Shown here: positions 7,284 through 15,735 of the stretch, one piece after another
Numbering within the stretch: position 1 is the stretch's first letter
Layout: each line of letters opens with the position of its first letter
Origin: Chlorobiota bacterium
GTDB lineage: Bacteria; Bacteroidota; Ignavibacteria; OLB7
NCBI GenBank assembly: GCA_016788565.1
Contig: JAEUSP010000046.1
Coordinates: 1-36,204, forward strand
Length of the DNA: 36,204 nucleotides
Direction: 5' to 3'
The notes under the pieces: model-generated
What the model was told of the DNA's origin: nothing
Databases searched by the model: none
The model's input: only the letters and a program-made list of their open reading frames with translations
Position numbers and translations under genes: made by a program

Positions 7284-8492
7284 TCACGATTGCTCCGCAA
7301 GGCTGCGCAGCCCTTCGCCAATTCGTTTGACCGCTTCGCGGATGTCTGATTCTGAGCAGGCGTAGCTTAGGCGGATAGCGTGGTCGTCGCCAAAACCGGA
7401 GCCGGGGACGGTGGCCACCAGATGTTCCCGCAGCAGATAGTTTGCCAGCGCGGCACTGTTGGGGATTTGGCTGCTGTAGAAATTTGCCACGTTCAGAAAA
7501 ATGTAGAAAGCCCCGCCGGGAACGTGGAATTTCACGTCCGGTATTTCCCGAAGCAGCTCCACAATCAGGTCGCGCCGCCGCACAAAGGCTTCGGCCATTT
7601 GGCGAACATCGTCGGCAACTTCTGGTGTGGTCAATGCGGCAAGCGCGGCCCGCTGGCTAACCGATACCGGGTTCGATGCCGACTGCCCCTGAATTTTCCC
7701 CGCCGCCGCAATCACATCGGCAGGACCGCACATGTAGCCGATACGCCAGCCGGTCATCGAGAAGGCTTTGGAGACACCGTTGATGGTGAGCGCAAGCTGG
7801 CGCAGCTGGGGGAAGGAGCCGATGGAAACGTGCTGGTTGCCGTCGTAGGTGATCTTCTCGTACAGCTCATCCGACAACACGTAGATGCCCGCTTCGGCAA
7901 TCACATCCGCAAATGCCTCCAATTCCTGGCGCGAATAGACAACCCCGGTTGGGTTGGTGGGTGAGTTGATAATCATGGCGCGGGTTCGTGGGGTGATTGC
8001 CGCACGAAGTTGGTCGGGGGTGATTCGGTAGCCCGATTCGTAGCTGGCTTCCACCAACACCGGAACCCCGCCAACCAGCGTCACCATTTCTGGATAACTG
8101 GTCCAGTATGGCGATGGAATCAGCACTTCATCGCCGTCATCAACAATTGCGGCAAGGGCGTTGAACAAACAATGTTTCCCGCCAGACGAGACCAGAACTT
8201 GGTGAGCTTCGGTTGGAATGCCGTTCTCGGTTGTGAACTTTTCCGCCACCACGTTCCGCAACTCCGGAATCCCTTCGGCCTGTGTGTACTTGGTGAAGTT
8301 CTGGTTAATGGCATCGAATGCCGCTTGCTTGATCCGTTGCGGTGTCGGGAAGTCAGGCTCGCCCGTGGAAAGTGAAATCACCGGAATCCCAGCCGTCTGC
8401 ATCCGCTTTGCTTCGGCAGCAATGGCCAGCGTGACCGCCTCGTTAATGGAGGTTGCCCGTTTCGAGAGTCTGCGTTGTTCGGTTTGGATCAT
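7284..8492 (-). CDS. aspC: Aspartate-type PLP aminotransferase (class I fold)
   Basis: 402 aa from ATG 8492. Class I/II aminotransferase landmarks run in order: LSTGEPDFPTP, KYTQAEGIPELR, SSGGKHCLFNAL (phosphate-binding turn), the INSPTNPTG motif, YVLSDELYEKI, and the Schiff-base lysine K242 in NGVSKAFSMTGWRIGY. The C-terminal RLSYACSE carries the Arg that binds the substrate alpha-carboxylate. This is the subgroup Igamma (thermophile/cyanobacterial type) aspartate/prephenate aminotransferase pattern. It transfers amino groups between aspartate (or related amino acids) and 2-oxoglutarate in the cytoplasm. An open frame extends upstream to 8660, but those 56 residues translate a dispersed CACAGAG repeat and are not protein-like, so I place the start at MIQTEQRRLS. 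Confidence 0.9.
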   Translation of the reverse strand: MIQTEQRRLSKRATSINEAVTLAIAAEAKRMQTAGIPVISLSTGEPDFPTPQRIKQAAFDAINQNFTKYTQAEGIPELRNVVAEKFTTENGIPTEAHQVLVSSGGKHCLFNALAAIVDDGDEVLIPSPYWTSYPEMVTLVGGVPVLVEASYESGYRITPDQLRAAITPRTRAMIINSPTNPTGVVYSRQELEAFADVIAEAGIYVLSDELYEKITYDGNQHVSIGSFPQLRQLALTINGVSKAFSMTGWRIGYMCGPADVIAAAGKIQGQSASNPVSVSQRAALAALTTPEVADDVRQMAEAFVRRRDLIVELLREIPDVKFHVPGGAFYIFLNVANFYSSQIPNSAALANYLLREHLVATVPGSGFGDDHAIRLSYACSESDIREAVKRIGEGLRSLAEQS

Positions 8493-8608
8493 TGTTGTTC
8501 GCTGTCGTTCGGTTGAAAATAGAGTTGAGCGTCGTTTGCTCAGTGTGGAGAATCGCCTGTGGAGATTGTACCGACCTCTCTTCCTCCCCTGCCGAAGAAG
8601 AGAAAAAA

Positions 8609-8650
8609 CCACAGAGACACAGAGGGCACAGAGGGAGGAAAGAGAGAGAT
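8609..8650. repeat. CACAGAG-type dispersed repeat, copy 1
   Basis: Degenerate tandem array ACCACAGAGACACAGAGGGCACAGAGGG..., followed by GGAAAGAGAGAGA. The same array appears at 15634-15665. Comparable ACCACAGAGRCACAGAG strings are common between genes in many unrelated bacteria. Confidence 0.75.
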
Positions 8651-8716
8651 GGAGTATCACCGATTGCTAACTCAGCTCATCTTTGGTTAAGGTGCAACAT
8701 CCACCGAACGTCGTCC

Positions 8717-8750
8717 CCGCTCATGCTGAGCCACGTCGAAGTATGAGCGG
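8717..8750. repeat. REP-like palindromic element, copy C
   Basis: CCGCTCAT (8717-8724) and ATGAGCGG (8743-8750) around the same 18-nt centre, with CCACG replacing CTCCG. The flanks (CCGAACGTCGTC on the left, AGCCACCGAAC..AGAAGC on the right) match copy D at 26487 rather than copies A and B, so there are at least two subfamilies. Confidence 0.85.
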
Positions 8751-8837
8751 AGCCACCGAACTAAGAAGCCATCGAATCTCCTATCTACCGTTTCCTTTCT
8801 TCGCGCGCTACCTTGGGATGAGACGTTTTTTGCTCGG

Positions 8838-11800
8838 TTAGCTTGCCCCCACAAACTTCACATTTTCACGCCCGTAAATTGCCCGCAAGCCTTCCAGCAG
8901 GTTTGGCGTTGGGGTGATGGTGTACCGTCGCGAGACCCACCGGCCCACCAACGAACGTTGCTCATCATACACGCGGAAGATACACTGAAGCTCACCTTGA
9001 TTGTTCTTGAACAGGTCCAACGTTCGGTCCACGGCATCTTCCGGGACTACGTCTAACTGCACGTTCACCGCCAGCGCGTTGGCAAACCGGCTTCGCGATT
9101 GCGCCACGGGGATGATGTCATCAACAATAATTTTGATCCCGTCCGCACCGTTCATCTCCGCCTTGCCAACCACAAACACAATCTCACCTTCGGCAATTTT
9201 TTCCCCGTGCGCACGGTAGGCATCGCTCCAGAAAATACACTCGGCCTTGCCGGTAAAATCTTCGATGGTGGCAAAGGCAATGCGGTTCTCACGTTTGTCC
9301 AGCTTTGTGCGGATTGCGGTCACGATTCCGCAGGCGCGCACCGGGCCATCGAACTTGGCATCCTCTTCCACTTCCCCCAACGAAATCTGCGAGAATGCCT
9401 CCACTTCGGCGGCGTATTCCTGCAACGGGTGGCCGCTGACGTAGAAGTTCAGCACCTCCTTCTCGCGTCGGAGTTTTTCCAGTTTCCCCCAATCGTCAAT
9501 GGTGGGGAGTGCAGGTTCGGGAAGGGTGCCATCGCCGCCGTCGTCGGTTGCGTCGGCAAACAGCGAGGCCATGCCACTGGCCGCGCTGTTGGCGCAAGCA
9601 GTGGCGTACTGCATTGCCGCATCAATCGCCATGAAGCATTGGCGGCGGTTGGGGTGCACGGAATCGAACGCACCGCTCACCACCAAACTTTCCAGCAGCC
9701 GTTTGTTGATTAACGTGTTGCCGGCAAGCCGCCGGGTGAAGTCGAAAATGGTGGTGAACGCGCCCGATTTTTCCCGCTCCTTCAGGATTGCCGCAACCGC
9801 CCCTTCCCCCACGTTGCGGATTGCCGCCATGCCAAACCGGATGCCAGCATCCACCACGTAAAAATCAATCATGGATTGGTTCACATCCGGCGGCAGCACG
9901 TTGATGTTGAACTTGCGGCACTCATCAATCAGCTTCACCACCTTTGCAAGATCGTTCGCTTCGGCGGTCATGTTGGCTGCCAGAAACTCCGGCGCGTAGT
10001 TCGCCTTCAGCCATGCGGTTTGGTAGGCAAGGTAGCTGTAAGCAAGGGAGTGGCTTTTATTGAACCCGTAATCCGCAAACTTCACCATCATCTCCCAAAT
10101 TTCATCGGCAGTTTTTTTGTCAATGCCGTTTGCCCCGCACCCTTCAAAGTAGGTCCCCTTCATCTCCTCCATGTACTTGATCTGCTTTTTCCCCATGGCG
10201 CGCCGCAGGTTGTCGGCTTGCGCAAGGGTGAAGCCGCCAAGCTGTTGGGCAATCTGCATGATCTGTTCTTGATACACGCAAATCCCGTAGGTCTTCCCCA
10301 GAATCGGCTCCAACGTTTTGTGCAAGTAGGTGATCGGCTTGCGCCCCCACTTCCGCTCGATGAACTCCGGGATATTCTCCATCGGCCCCGGGCGGTACAG
10401 GGCGTTCATGGCGGTTAGGTCCTCCAGCGAAGTCGGCTTCAGGTCCTTCAGATATTTCTGCATCGGCACCGATTCGAACTGGAAGACGGCAATGGTTAAT
10501 CCACGCCCAACAAGCTCGTAGGTTTTGGGGTCCTCAAGGGTGATCTCATCAATGTCAATCGTGGTGTTGTGCCGCTGCTTGATAAGCTCCAACGTGCGGT
10601 CAATAATCGTCAGGGTCCGCAGCCCCAAGAAGTCCATTTTCAGCAGCCCAGCATCCTCCAGATAGTTCATGGTGTACTGGCTGGCAAGGCCGCTGTCGGG
10701 GGTTTTGTACAGCGGGATGTAGTTCTCTAGCGGCCCCGGCGCAATCACCACACCGGCTGCGTGAAGTGAGGTGTTGCGGGCCATCCCTTCCAGCACCTGG
10801 CTGTACTCAATCAGCTTGCGGATTTGCGGCTCGGTGCTCTCCTTCACCCACCGAAGCTCCGCGTTCTCCAGTGCCTCGCTGATGGATTGCACCCGCCCAA
10901 ATTTCACGGTGATTTTATCGGTGATGCTGGTGATGGTGGAAAGCGGAACGCCCAACACACGCCCAACATCTTTCAGCACCGCACGCGAGGAAAGGGTCCC
11001 GAAGGTGATGATCTGGGCCACCGCGTCGTGGCCGTATTTGTCTTTCACGTAGTCAATCACCAACTCCCGTTTGTCGTCGGCAAAGTCAATGTCAATGTCG
11101 GGCATCGAGACGCGGTCGGGGTTCAGGAACCGCTCGAACAGCAGGTCATATTTCAGCGGATCCACGTTGGTGATCCCCAGCGCGAAGGCCACCAAGCTCC
11201 CCGCCGCGCTGCCGCGTCCCGGGCCAACGCTAACGCCACGGTCGCGCGCGGCCTGGATAAAATCTTGCACAATCAGAAAGTAGCCGCTGTACCCCATTCG
11301 GGTGATGACCTCAAGCTCGAACTCCGTTCGGCTTTTTGCTTCCTCCTCCACGTTTGTTGGATACCGCCGCTCAATTCCCTGCCAGGTAATCTCCCGCAAA
11401 TACTCATCCAACGTTTCCGAGCGCGATTCGGTCGGGATCGGGAAATTGGGCATGAAGAACTCATGCGGAAGCTCAAGATTGCATTTCTCGGCAATGGCAA
11501 CGGTGTTCTCGATAGCCCCGGGGAAATGCCCCAGAAGCTGGGCCATTTCGTCGGCAGTTTTGAAGTAGTAGTTGGTGGTCCCGTACCGAAGTTCCGACTC
11601 CACATCAATCTTCGCTCCGGTCTTGCTTGCGTCGCGGATATGCAGCAACACGTTGTGGGCAATCGCGTGTTCCTTGCGGATGTAGTGGCAATCGTTGGTG
11701 GCCACCAGCGGAATTCCAAGCTCCTGCGCCAGCCGCGGCATCCCCTCCAGAACAGGGCGATCAACCGGGATTCCGTGATCCTGCACCTCTAGATAAAAAT

Positions 11801-12317
11801 CTTGGCCAAACAGTTCCCGATACCAGATTGCCGCCTCGCGGGCGGCATCGTAATTCTCGTTCACCAAGTGCGCCGACACCACCCCGCCAGCACACGCCGA
11901 CAATGCCACCAACCCTTCGTGATTTTGAAGAAGCAATTCGCGGTCAATGCGGGGTTTGTAGTAGTAGCCTTCGGTGTGGGCGCGGCTGGTTAGGCGGTTC
12001 AGCGTCTGGTATCCACGGTAATCCTTTGCCAGCAGTATCAGGTGGAAGTAGTTGCGGGTTTTTTTTGCGGCGTTGGTCCCCACGCGGTCGGTTCGTAGTC
12101 CGTCGGCAACGTACAGCTCGCAGCCAATAATCGGCTTAATCCCCGCTTTTTTCGCCTTTTTGTAGAACTCCATGTTCCCAAAATTGACCCCGTGGTCGGT
12201 CAAGGCAACGGCGTTCATGTTGTTCTGACCTGCTGACTTGATAAGCCCATCGGGGGTGCAAGCACCGTCCAGAAGTGAGTAGTGGGTGTGGTTATGGAGA
12301 TGTATGAATTCAGGCAT
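8838..12317 (-). CDS. dnaE: DNA polymerase III alpha subunit
   Basis: 1159 aa, full length for DnaE. The N-terminal PHP domain begins HLHNHTHYSLLDGA and keeps ALTDHGV, IGCELYV and NDCHYI metal-site motifs. The polymerase palm contains VGPGRGSAAGSLV and the catalytic aspartates in PDIDIDF (about residues 402-408). A helix-hairpin-helix region and the tail OB-fold domain (GIVTAIRTKLDKRENRIAF, FTGKAECIFW) follow. This is the replicative polymerase catalytic subunit of the DnaE1 type, which works with the beta clamp. Single gene on the minus strand, 133 bp from the divergent hydrolase gene, so both promoters should lie in 12318-12450. Confidence 0.98.
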   Translation of the reverse strand: MPEFIHLHNHTHYSLLDGACTPDGLIKSAGQNNMNAVALTDHGVNFGNMEFYKKAKKAGIKPIIGCELYVADGLRTDRVGTNAAKKTRNYFHLILLAKDYRGYQTLNRLTSRAHTEGYYYKPRIDRELLLQNHEGLVALSACAGGVVSAHLVNENYDAAREAAIWYRELFGQDFYLEVQDHGIPVDRPVLEGMPRLAQELGIPLVATNDCHYIRKEHAIAHNVLLHIRDASKTGAKIDVESELRYGTTNYYFKTADEMAQLLGHFPGAIENTVAIAEKCNLELPHEFFMPNFPIPTESRSETLDEYLREITWQGIERRYPTNVEEEAKSRTEFELEVITRMGYSGYFLIVQDFIQAARDRGVSVGPGRGSAAGSLVAFALGITNVDPLKYDLLFERFLNPDRVSMPDIDIDFADDKRELVIDYVKDKYGHDAVAQIITFGTLSSRAVLKDVGRVLGVPLSTITSITDKITVKFGRVQSISEALENAELRWVKESTEPQIRKLIEYSQVLEGMARNTSLHAAGVVIAPGPLENYIPLYKTPDSGLASQYTMNYLEDAGLLKMDFLGLRTLTIIDRTLELIKQRHNTTIDIDEITLEDPKTYELVGRGLTIAVFQFESVPMQKYLKDLKPTSLEDLTAMNALYRPGPMENIPEFIERKWGRKPITYLHKTLEPILGKTYGICVYQEQIMQIAQQLGGFTLAQADNLRRAMGKKQIKYMEEMKGTYFEGCGANGIDKKTADEIWEMMVKFADYGFNKSHSLAYSYLAYQTAWLKANYAPEFLAANMTAEANDLAKVVKLIDECRKFNINVLPPDVNQSMIDFYVVDAGIRFGMAAIRNVGEGAVAAILKEREKSGAFTTIFDFTRRLAGNTLINKRLLESLVVSGAFDSVHPNRRQCFMAIDAAMQYATACANSAASGMASLFADATDDGGDGTLPEPALPTIDDWGKLEKLRREKEVLNFYVSGHPLQEYAAEVEAFSQISLGEVEEDAKFDGPVRACGIVTAIRTKLDKRENRIAFATIEDFTGKAECIFWSDAYRAHGEKIAEGEIVFVVGKAEMNGADGIKIIVDDIIPVAQSRSRFANALAVNVQLDVVPEDAVDRTLDLFKNNQGELQCIFRVYDEQRSLVGRWVSRRYTITPTPNLLEGLRAIYGRENVKFVGAS

Positions 12318-12450
12318 GGGATTGGCAGGTTAGAAGCTGCGGTTTGCTGGCGGCCAAAGATAGGGAGCCGACAAGCAACCACAAGTTGCGGGGGTGTAAC
12401 ATCCAATCCCAGCCAAGTTCCGTAGTGGCGTGCATCAACCAGGGTAAGCA

Positions 12451-13386
12451 ATGCCAACGCCAGATTCCCAACTTCAGCAACCGTTTCCCACAGAATTCCC
12501 ACCGGTGGAGGGGGCCGATATTCAGCATCGTTTTGTTCAGATTGGCGGGCTGCGGGTCCACGTTGCCGAAGCTGGCCAGGGGCAACCGCTGTTGATGCTG
12601 CACGGCTGGCCGCAACATTGGTGGATGTGGCGAAAACAGATACCCCCCTTTGCCGAACACTTTCGGGTGATCGTCCCCGACCTTCGCGGGTTCGGCTGGA
12701 CCGAAGCACCGGCGGGAGGCTATCTGAAAGAAGAGCTTGTGGAGGATTTGGTGAAGCTCATCCGCACGCTTGGCTACACGCAGGTGCGGTTGCTAACCCA
12801 CGATTGGGGCGGGTGGATAGGCTACATCGCCAGCGTGAAATATCCGGGATTAATTTTTCAGCATTACGCCACAAATATCCCGCTGATCTGGACGAAAATT
12901 GATTGGCGGATGATCCCCGCAACGCTGCGGTTTGGATATATGCTCAGAATCTCCATGCCATTTTTTGGAAAACGCTTGCTCCAGAAAAACAACAATTTTG
13001 TTGCCCACTTACTCACCCGTGGCGCAACCCGAACAGGAGGGTGGCCGCAAGAAGAAATAGATGTTTTTGCAAACCAGTTCCGCGACCCAAAACGCGCAGC
13101 GGCATCGTCCAAATTATACGGCCAATTTTTGCTGAAAGAATATCTGCCCGTTGGTTTGTTTGGCCGCTACAAAAAACACCGAATGGCCACGCCAACCCGA
13201 TTGCTGTTCGGCCAGAAAGATTTTGCGCTGGCCACAAGCTGGTTGCGTGGATACCAGAAATACGTTGATGATTTCCAGCTTGAATATATCCCCGATGCCG
13301 GGCATTTTATCGTTGATGAACGCCCCGAACTTGTGGCCCAACGTGCCATGAAGTTTTTTATGAACAGCAACGGGAGCGGGCAATGA
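12451..13386 (+). CDS. Alpha/beta-hydrolase, epoxide hydrolase / dehalogenase type
   Basis: 311 aa. The fold begins with the HGWPQHWWMWR oxyanion-hole motif (HGxP, residues 51-54), continues with PDLRGFGWTEAP, and has the nucleophile elbow HDWGGW with Asp118 as nucleophile. The acid is likely Asp257 (FGQKDFAL) and the base His285 (DAGHFIVDE). An Asp rather than Ser nucleophile, followed by Trp, points to epoxide hydrolases or haloalkane dehalogenases; the HGxP form favours epoxide hydrolase. A lid of helices (about 140-230) is rich in aromatic and basic residues. No signal peptide. The stop overlaps the next gene's start (ATGA), so the two enzymes are probably made together and may act on one lipophilic or xenobiotic compound. 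Substrate unknown. Confidence 0.85.
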   Translation: MPTPDSQLQQPFPTEFPPVEGADIQHRFVQIGGLRVHVAEAGQGQPLLMLHGWPQHWWMWRKQIPPFAEHFRVIVPDLRGFGWTEAPAGGYLKEELVEDLVKLIRTLGYTQVRLLTHDWGGWIGYIASVKYPGLIFQHYATNIPLIWTKIDWRMIPATLRFGYMLRISMPFFGKRLLQKNNNFVAHLLTRGATRTGGWPQEEIDVFANQFRDPKRAAASSKLYGQFLLKEYLPVGLFGRYKKHRMATPTRLLFGQKDFALATSWLRGYQKYVDDFQLEYIPDAGHFIVDERPELVAQRAMKFFMNSNGSGQ

Positions 13387-14735
13387 TCTTTGAGCCATTT
13401 CAACTGAAAAACCTTCAATTCAAAAACCGGATACTGCGCTCCTCAATCGGTGGCCGGACTTCATTTTATGATGGAACTGTCACCACTGCGTTCAAGAATT
13501 TCGAGAAGCGGTTTGCCCAGCATGATGTTGCCGGAATAATCTCCGCCACCATCAGCGTAAACGACAAACGAACCTCACCGCTTGAATATCCAAAATTGAG
13601 CGATGACCGTTTTATCAAGCCGTTGGCGGGGGCAATCAAAGCGGTGCAGAAATTTGATTGCCGCTACATCGTCCAAATTGGGGACACCGGGGGGCATACC
13701 CACACCAGCTTATTTCCGCAATCGGAAGATTCGCAATCGTCCTCAGCGGTGTTCGATCTTTTCTACGGCTACCGCACACTCCACAAGGGGATGACGATTG
13801 AGGAAATTGAGCAGACGGTTGAAAATTTCGCCCAAGCCGCACGCCGCGTCCGCCAAGCGGGGGCTGATGGGTTGGAGATTACGGCATCCAAAGGCTACAT
13901 CATCCAGCAATTCCTGAACCCTGGCGTGAACCGCCGGGCTGACCGCTACGGTGGCTCCATTGATAATCGTTTCCGAATTCTTGAAGAAATTGTGGTGGCA
14001 GTGCGGAAAATAATCGGGGATGATTTCCCGCTGGGGATTCGCTTATCGGCTGCGGATCACAATTACCTTCCGCTCAATATCCGTTTGCCGATTCGGTTCC
14101 CGCTGAAGCATTGGTATTTTGGCAACACCATCAACGACAACATCTATTTCGCAAAAAAATTAAAAAATCTTGGTGTGGATTATCTCCATATTGATAAAGG
14201 CTATGGATTTATCAACCCCAAAGGAAACCCGGGGTCGTTTCCTGTTCAGGAAATGAAGATGTTTTATAATTCAAACCGCCACCTTTCGCGCAAGGCATGG
14301 TGGCGGGCGGCGTTGTTTAACTCTATTCCAAATTTTTTACTGAAGCCGATAGCCAACATCGGCTGGCACAACACGCCAGCGGTGTCGGCAGATGACGCAA
14401 AGCGATTTCGGGAAGAAATTGGGCTGCCGGTGATTGCAAATGGGGGATTTCAGGAGCGGTCAATAATTGAGGAAACATTGCTGGCAGGAAAAGCCGATTT
14501 AATTGCGATGGCGCGCCCGCTGCTGGCAAATGTTGATCTTGTGCAGCAATTTCGGCGCGGGGTTGAACGCCCGGAAAATCCCTGCACCCGCTGCAATCGC
14601 TGCCCAATCCGCACGGCAAATTCGCCGCTTGGCTGCTACGATCCCACGCGATTTGCTTCGGTTGATGAAATGGAAGCACAGATTATGCAGTGGAGCGCAA
14701 GCTCGGATGAGCAAGCTGGGCAGCAGGGGGAATAA
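13383..14735 (+). CDS. Old Yellow Enzyme-family NADH:flavin oxidoreductase with Fe-S cysteines
   Basis: 450 aa TIM-barrel flavoprotein of the OYE / 2,4-dienoyl-CoA reductase group. It starts FEPFQLKNLQFKNRILRSS and carries the FMN-binding QIGDTGGH, LNPGVNRRADRYGGS and IANGGF / ADLIAMARPLLANVDLV segments. Near the C-terminus a cluster C-x2-C-x2-C-x10-C (CTRCNRCP...GC) fits a 4Fe-4S site as in dienoyl-CoA reductases, but the usual extra NAD(P)/FAD domain is absent. The substrate-binding His/Asn(His) pair of OYEs (H-x-x-N/H-G-Y) is replaced by Thr167 and Lys170 (ITASKGY), so the substrate is probably atypical. An extra aromatic/basic stretch (about 225-330) interrupts the barrel. It overlaps the upstream hydrolase gene by 4 bp, forming a two-gene operon. 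Confidence 0.87.
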   Translation: MIFEPFQLKNLQFKNRILRSSIGGRTSFYDGTVTTAFKNFEKRFAQHDVAGIISATISVNDKRTSPLEYPKLSDDRFIKPLAGAIKAVQKFDCRYIVQIGDTGGHTHTSLFPQSEDSQSSSAVFDLFYGYRTLHKGMTIEEIEQTVENFAQAARRVRQAGADGLEITASKGYIIQQFLNPGVNRRADRYGGSIDNRFRILEEIVVAVRKIIGDDFPLGIRLSAADHNYLPLNIRLPIRFPLKHWYFGNTINDNIYFAKKLKNLGVDYLHIDKGYGFINPKGNPGSFPVQEMKMFYNSNRHLSRKAWWRAALFNSIPNFLLKPIANIGWHNTPAVSADDAKRFREEIGLPVIANGGFQERSIIEETLLAGKADLIAMARPLLANVDLVQQFRRGVERPENPCTRCNRCPIRTANSPLGCYDPTRFASVDEMEAQIMQWSASSDEQAGQQGE

Positions 14736-14746
14736 TTTATCAGGAA

Positions 14747-15502
14747 TTAACGCCTCCCCAGCCCGTAGCGTGCGATGGTAAAAAGAATTTTCCACCCAGC
14801 TTTTACCGTTCCGCCAATTGTCCCGGTAATTTTAGAAACGCCAATCCGGCGGCGGTAGCTGACCGGAATTTCGGTGCAACGTAATCCAAGCTGCGTGGCT
14901 TTTATTTGCATTTCAATCGTCCAGCCGTAGTTGGTGTCGCGCATTCCAATGCGGCGGAGCGCGTCGGCACGAATGGCGCGGAATGGGCCAAGATCACTGA
15001 ATTGCGCCCCCCAGATCAGCTTCATTAACCGCGTTGCCAGCCAGTTTCCGAACAATGCTTGTGGCAGCATTGCGCCCTCTTCCCGTTCCCCCATCGCACG
15101 CGAGCCGATCACCATCTCATAATTCTCCAATGTCAGTTTTTCCACCAACTCCGTCATCTCCTCTGGGTGGTCGCTGTAATCGGCATCAATAAACACGATG
15201 GTGTCGTAGCCTTTGGCCAGCACGTATGCCACACCGGTTAGGCACGCACTGCCGTAGCCACGGCGTGGTTCGTGCAGCACCGTTGCGCCAGCCGCAGCGG
15301 CAATGGAGGCGGTATTATCGGTGGAATTATTGTTCACCACCACAATCTCATCAACCAACGCGCCAGGAATATCTTCCAGAACGCGCAGGATTGAGCGGTC
15401 TTCGTTAAATGCTGGAATAATTACTGCAATGCGGTGTTCACCTTTTGCGCGGCGGATGCGAGCAAGATCGTACGGGCAGGGGGTTGTTTGTGTGGAAATC
15501 AT
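14747..15502 (-). CDS. Family 2 glycosyltransferase (dolichyl/undecaprenyl-phosphate sugar synthase type)
   Basis: 251 aa from ATG 15502; a TTG two codons upstream is less likely. GT-A fold motifs: AVIIPAFNEDRSI, VDEIVVVNNNSTDNT, PRRGYGSAC, and the metal-binding DxD in VFIDADYSDHPEE. The acceptor-side motif is GPFRAIRADALRRIGM followed by YGWTIEMQIKA. This is the DPM1/polyprenyl-phosphate glycosyltransferase subgroup of GT2, which transfers a sugar from a nucleotide donor to a polyprenyl phosphate. Unlike many relatives it lacks C-terminal transmembrane helices; only an amphipathic basic tail is seen (GWKILFTIARYGLGRR). Convergent with the oxidoreductase, with 11 bp between stops. Confidence 0.88.
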   Translation of the reverse strand: MISTQTTPCPYDLARIRRAKGEHRIAVIIPAFNEDRSILRVLEDIPGALVDEIVVVNNNSTDNTASIAAAAGATVLHEPRRGYGSACLTGVAYVLAKGYDTIVFIDADYSDHPEEMTELVEKLTLENYEMVIGSRAMGEREEGAMLPQALFGNWLATRLMKLIWGAQFSDLGPFRAIRADALRRIGMRDTNYGWTIEMQIKATQLGLRCTEIPVSYRRRIGVSKITGTIGGTVKAGWKILFTIARYGLGRR

Positions 15503-15579
15503 GGCCAAAAATATAACTCAGCGATGGTGGCTTTTTCTCTTTTTCAATGGTGTAGCTTTATTTCAGCTCGGTTTTGTGA

Positions 15580-15661
15580 CCTCTGTGGTTGCTCCTCTTC
15601 AGAAACCAACTTCAGAAACCAAGAAGAGAAAGGACCACAGAGGCACAGAGAGCACAGAGGG
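15580..15661. repeat. CACAGAG-type dispersed repeat with inverted arm, copy 2
   Basis: The array ACCACAGAGGCACAGAGAGCACAGAGGG (15634-15661) is preceded by CCTCTGTGGT (15580-15589), an exact inverted copy of its first 10 bases. Between them lies a direct repeat TTCAGAAACCAA (two copies). It can fold into a long imperfect hairpin. The array is shared with 8609-8636. Confidence 0.7.
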
Positions 15662-15735
15662 AAGAAAAAGAGGGAGAAGTGAGTTGGAGTTTTGCTGCTC
15701 GTTAGCTCTAATTACTCTGAGCCGATTTTCTCCTT

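Larger units (their letters stand above)
8493..8837. other. Intergenic region with dispersed repeats
   Basis: The 345 bp between the divergently placed aminotransferase start and the dnaE stop hold no gene. They contain a purine-rich CACAGAG repeat and one REP-like palindrome. The aminotransferase promoter should be here (minus strand). I see no clear terminator for dnaE. Confidence 0.65.

Noticed and set aside
8493-8660. N-terminal extension of the aminotransferase
   Set aside because: The added 56 residues translate the CACAGAG repeat and do not resemble aminotransferases, which begin near MIQTEQRRLS.
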